Part shown: positions 59,645 to 64,000 of the stretch, in pieces
Numbering within the stretch: the stretch's first letter is position 1
Layout: each line of letters opens with the position of its first letter
DNA from: Epichloe hybrida
Lineage: Eukaryota; Ascomycota; Sordariomycetes; Hypocreales; Clavicipitaceae
Direction: 5' to 3'
Assembly: GCA_019022495.1 (NCBI GenBank)
Contig: JAFEKR010000040.1
Location: 310,001 to 374,000 of the forward strand
DNA length: 64,000 nucleotides
Translations under genes and position numbers: made by a program
The notes under the pieces: generated by a model
The model's input: the letters and a program-made list of their open reading frames with translations, nothing else
What the model was told of the DNA's origin: nothing
The model's database searches: none

Positions 59645-62600
59645 GTATATTATTAGTGCTAGGTTAGAGATTAAAACCTTTATACACTTACCTCTAGCTA
59701 GTATTTATCTAGTAGTAACTATAATAGTCTTAGCTATTACTTTATTCTTAACCTTTTAGTATAAGCTATAATAAATTAATCTCTCTTAACCTTTTTAAGG
59801 ATATAAACTATTAGCTAGATTATTATATAGCTAATACTCTAAAGATCTATAAGAAACACGCTAGTACCTTATAATAATGCTATAGATAATTAGGAAAATA
59901 AAGAACCCTTATAATCTAAAACTATAGATAATAAGGTATAATAAACACTACTTAATCCTAATTTAAGTAAAGGTATAAATAATATAACTAAAGAAAAAAG
60001 GGCGTTATAGCAATACTATAAGGTTATATAATCTAAGCTATATTACCTTTAGAGAAGATAAGAGGTCTTATAGATAAAGGCATAAATTAGAGAGCTTAAG
60101 GCAAATCTAGGATTAGCTAGACCTTAAACTAGACCTATAATTACCCCTTAATCTAGACCTATAATTACCCCTTAAATATTAGCTATAATTTTACCTATAG
60201 TCTATAGTAATATAGTAGTAATTATATAGCAAGGTAATCTTATTAAAACGTAAATAAAAATACCTATATATAAAGGGAAAATATATAAAAGCCTATAGAA
60301 TTTCTTAGTAAACTTAGATATACTATTTAAATTAAATTACTATACCTTTAAGGATAATATAACTAAGGTAGTGTATATAAGTAGTTACCTAGCTAGTAAT
60401 ATAAAGTAATAGTAAATACATTATATAGCTATAAATAGGTATGTAAATTATTTATTAATTACCTAGGTAAATTTCCTAGAATAGTTAAAAACTAGAATAA
60501 TAGATATAGGTATAAGACACTTAGAAGTAATAAGGTTATTACTAAATCTTAGGTAAAAGAATAGCTAATTATTTTAATCCTTTATATAAGCTTAGGATAA
60601 GGTAAAAGCTAAGTTACCTAAAGAAATCCCTATATATCTAAGAATTATAATCTTTCTAAATAGCTTAAATAATACTATAAGAAAGTAAATAATTAGTTAA
60701 GAGATTCTAATAACCTAAAGCTAACTATAAGGCTAGGGTAAGAAAGCTAAGGTTATAATAGGTTTAGGCTAAAATAATAAAAAAGGTTAGGACTTTAAAA
60801 GAAAGAGATAATACTTTTATTTTATATTACTTATAGATAAGGTATAGTAATAAAGTAAAGACTAAGGAAGAAAATTATCCTTAGTATACTATAAATATAA
60901 AAAGCCTAGGTATACTATACTAACTTATTAAGCACTAGATTATTTTACTTATAAAAGTACTAAATATATAACTAAGAAGCATAAGGAAAGTAATAATAAA
61001 GCTATATCTCCTAATATAATACTAGTTTAATTAGTAAAGACTTAGGAATATAATCTTACTATAAAATACCCTATAGATAATAGAATAAGAATATAAGTAT
61101 CTTTATAATAAGATAACTAGTAGTTAGCTATATAAGCGCTATTTAATATAAGTGTATAGTCTTTAATAATTTATCTAAAATTATTATTAAAAAAGGATTA
61201 GAAGAATATAATCTAATTAGATAGGATATTAGAGAGTGTAAGCAAAAAAGTGATTTTATATTAAGGAATTCTAAAAAAATTAGTTAAGATAAAAGATAGT
61301 ATAGGATTTATAAAGGTTTACTAAGTTAGCTACTTTATTACTAATATAAGTAAAGGGATAATTCTAGGTATAGACTAAATTAAAGAGTATTTACCTATAA
61401 TTATATATTAGGAGCATAAATACTAGAGATATCTAGTAATAATAAAATATCTTTCCTTTACTTATAGTAAGTAATAAGTATATAAAGAGAAAAAAATAGT
61501 AGTAGTTACTTTATTATTAGGAGTAATAAAGATTAAGCTAAGTATTCTAGAAAATAAAAATTAAAAAGGAAAAGAAAAAGGCTAATTAAAGGACCTAGTA
61601 GTAATAGATATATAAATAAATAGTAAAGTAACTATATAAATCCTTAAGTACACTTATTTATAGTAAAAAAGCAAAGGTATTATAGTTATACTAATTTTAG
61701 AAAACATAAGTAATAAAGAAGCTATATTAAATTAGGATAAAAGCACTAAGTGCCTTACACTAATAATCCTAGAAAAATATAGGGAGTTTATAGATATTTT
61801 TTCTAAAGAGTTAGTAAGTAAGCTTCCTAAATTAGGAGGTTATACTTATGTAATTAAATTAGAAGAAAGGAAAACACTACCTTAGGGGCCTATATATAAT
61901 TTAGCTAAAAGGGAGCTAAAGGTTCTTAGAGAGTACCTTATAAGTGCGTAGCTTAAAGGGTAAATTAGAAGATTAGTTAGCCTAGCTAAAGCCCTAATTT
62001 TATTTATTCTAAAGAAAGAAGGGAAATTAAGGCTTTATATAAATTATAGGGGCCTAAATAAGATTATAATTAAGAATAAGGCCCCTTTGCCCCTTATTAC
62101 TAAAATTCTTAATTAATTAGTAAGTATAGTTATTGTTATAGTCCTAGATTTAAAAGATATATACTACTAGCTACATATTTCCTTAGGTAATAAGTAAAAA
62201 ATAGTGTTTTATTATTAATATAGCTACTTTAAATATCTAGTAATACTATTTAGACTAGTTAATATACTAGTGACTTTTTAGGAGTATATTAATAATACTC
62301 TTAAAGGACTTATTAATAAGACTTATATTATCTATCTAGATAATATACTAATATATAGTAGTAAGGTTAAAGATTATATAAAGTATATTAAATAAGTTTT
62401 ATATAGGTTTAGAGAGGTAAATCTTTTTATTAACCTTAAGAAGTATTAATTTTTAGTTAAGGAAGTTAAATTTTTAGGCTTTAAGATATTAGAGAAAGGT
62501 ATTATAATAGACTTAGTAAGAGTTAAAGTAATTATAACCTAGCTAATACTATATAGTGTTTTTAATATTTAGTTATTTCTTAGTTTTACTAGATTTTACT

Positions 62601-64000
62601 ACTATTTTATTAAATAGTATAGTAAAGTTATTATTCTATTAATAAATTACCTTAAAGGGAATTAACTAGTGATATTTAAACTAGAACCCTATAAGATAGT
62701 AGCGTTTAAAGAGCTTTAATAAAGATTTTAGAAAGCACTAATTTTAGTGTATTTTAACTCATTTACGTATCTTAGAGTAAAGATAGATGTATCTAGACAT
62801 ATAATTAGGGCTATACTTATAATATTAGTACTAGGTTACTAGCACCTAGTTATGTTTATATTAAGAAAGATAACTAATACTAAATTATAATATTTAATAC
62901 CTAATAGTAAATTATTAGCTATCTAAGAGGCTTTTTATATATAGAGACACTATCTTGCTTATTTAGCTTATATAATTAAAGTTATTATAGATTATTTAAA
63001 CTATAAGTACCTTACTATAAAGCCTAAGCTTACTAGTAAGTAAGTAATTACGCTTAATAAGCTTTATTCTTTTAACTTTAAGATTATATATTATATAGGA
63101 AAATTAAATCCTACTAACTTACTTTTAAGAATACTAGATTTTATAAGTAAGGTAAGAAAAGAGAAAGTAATAACTATATAACTTCCTACCTTTTTATCTA
63201 AATTTATAGATACTAAGAGATAAGAACACTATAGTAATATTATTAATACTATAGGCTTTATAAAAACATTACTTAATGTAACTAATAGTTAGTTATAATA
63301 ACGCTATAATAATACTACTAATATCTAGGGTTTTAAAAAATTATAACTTAACTATATTCCTAAAGAACCTAATAATCTAGATAATCTTAGAAAAGTTATA
63401 TTAGTAAGGTTATTTAATACTTTTTATACTTTTATTAATAAGTAATAAGCTAGCTATAGTAATACTATTAGTACCTAGTGTATATATTATTTATTACTTA
63501 ATTATTTTAATTTTCCTATTAGACTAGCTATTACTAATAAGGATAGACTAGTATAGGTTATTACTAGTAAGTAGTAAGAGCGCCCCTTAAAAATATTACT
63601 TATCTATATTCTTATAAGACTAAAAGTATTTATTAAACTAATTACTTATAGAGATATTATAGCTAGAATCTAATCTATTTAAAGAACCTTTTCTAAGTTT
63701 AACTTTAACTTTCTAGAAAAGAGCTTAGAATTAAAACCCTTAATTTAAGTCTTATTATATAAAGTATAGTAAGGTAATAACTTTACTATAGCTTAATTAA
63801 AGTTACTTAAAAGTAATAATCTAGCTATATTCTAAATATAGTTAATTAAACTCTCTAAGCTATTAATATTTAAGAATTATATTTTTATTTCTCTAGGTAT
63901 AAGAAAAGAAATTTTATTACTAACTTATAATAACCTTATTACTAGGCACTAAGGAGTAAGTAAAACTCTTTATTAGATTATAAACTAATATTATTAGCTA
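59645..64000 (+). mobile_element. Gypsy G: rest of 5' LTR and internal region, cut by the window end
   Basis: 59645-59773 completes the 270-bp 5' LTR. From 59774 the sequence is colinear with gypsy B positions 26,123 to about 30,340. Reverse transcriptase islands are visible at about 62,033-62,095 ([18 protein letters not shown]) and the catalytic box YIIYLDN at about 62,327-62,350. Frames are broken throughout. Inserted in inverted gypsy E at 52,989. Confidence 0.87.

Overview
The window looks like a chromosome segment of a filamentous ascomycete, most likely a Sordariomycete and possibly Hypocreales. The reasons are short GT-AG introns of 60-106 bp with CTRAC-type branch points, an orotidine-5'-phosphate decarboxylase carrying the extra segment typical of filamentous fungi, and severe C-to-T / G-to-A damage of repeats that fits repeat-induced point mutation (RIP). 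No species can be named from the sequence alone. The window has two compartments: AT-rich, gene-free, transposon-filled blocks at about 1-34.0 kb and 51.67-64 kb, and one GC-balanced gene island between them at about 34.1-51.67 kb.

The gene island holds six supported protein genes. They are a BTB/POZ-like protein (34194-35732, +); the high-affinity iron permease FTR1 (35961-37344, -) divergent from the ferroxidase FET3 (38777-40892, +); phosphatidylinositol synthase (41846-42979, -); orotidine-5'-phosphate decarboxylase, the URA3/pyr4/pyrG type (45852-46952, -); and a tandem CCCH zinc-finger protein (49374-51160, +). All exon structures were rebuilt by hand from reading frame and splice sites. 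FTR1 and FET3 encode the two partners of reductive iron uptake. Their shared 1.4-kb promoter has two perfect matches to the fungal iron GATA-repressor site ATCWGATAA, a 332-bp MITE-like insertion and a 165-nt pure-purine tract. A second short inverted-repeat element (48543-48688) and a possible solo LTR (47649-48056) lie in the gene-free gap before the zinc-finger gene.

The left AT-rich block can be read as nested insertions, most with target-site duplications. The window opens inside a hAT-type element (V), which sits in an LTR-like element rich in satellite repeats (Z copy 1). That sits in a Ty3/gypsy element (A), which sits in an inverted gypsy element (C). C is also split by a complete 5.07-kb hAT element (W, duplication TATATAAA) whose transposase is still readable. 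Next come hAT-like elements X1 (split by a full Z) and X2 (split by a solo gypsy LTR), both in a Ty1/copia element (D). A complete 7,878-bp chromodomain gypsy (B, duplication TAAAG) then interrupts D just before the gene island. The right block starts exactly at the 3' LTR of an inverted gypsy (E). Gypsy G is inserted in E, and a different gypsy-type element (F, duplication ACTAC) is inserted in G's 5' LTR.

The most notable observations are these. The outer half of each 270-bp LTR is spared by RIP while the inner half is destroyed. A hAT family shares the terminus CAGAGCATTG and has subterminal arrays of the pentamers TGTAT, TGTAA or TGTAG. The Z element carries two different satellite arrays between LTR-like ends and no recognisable polymerase. 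The iron-uptake promoter is invaded by a MITE but keeps iron-repressor sites on both sides.
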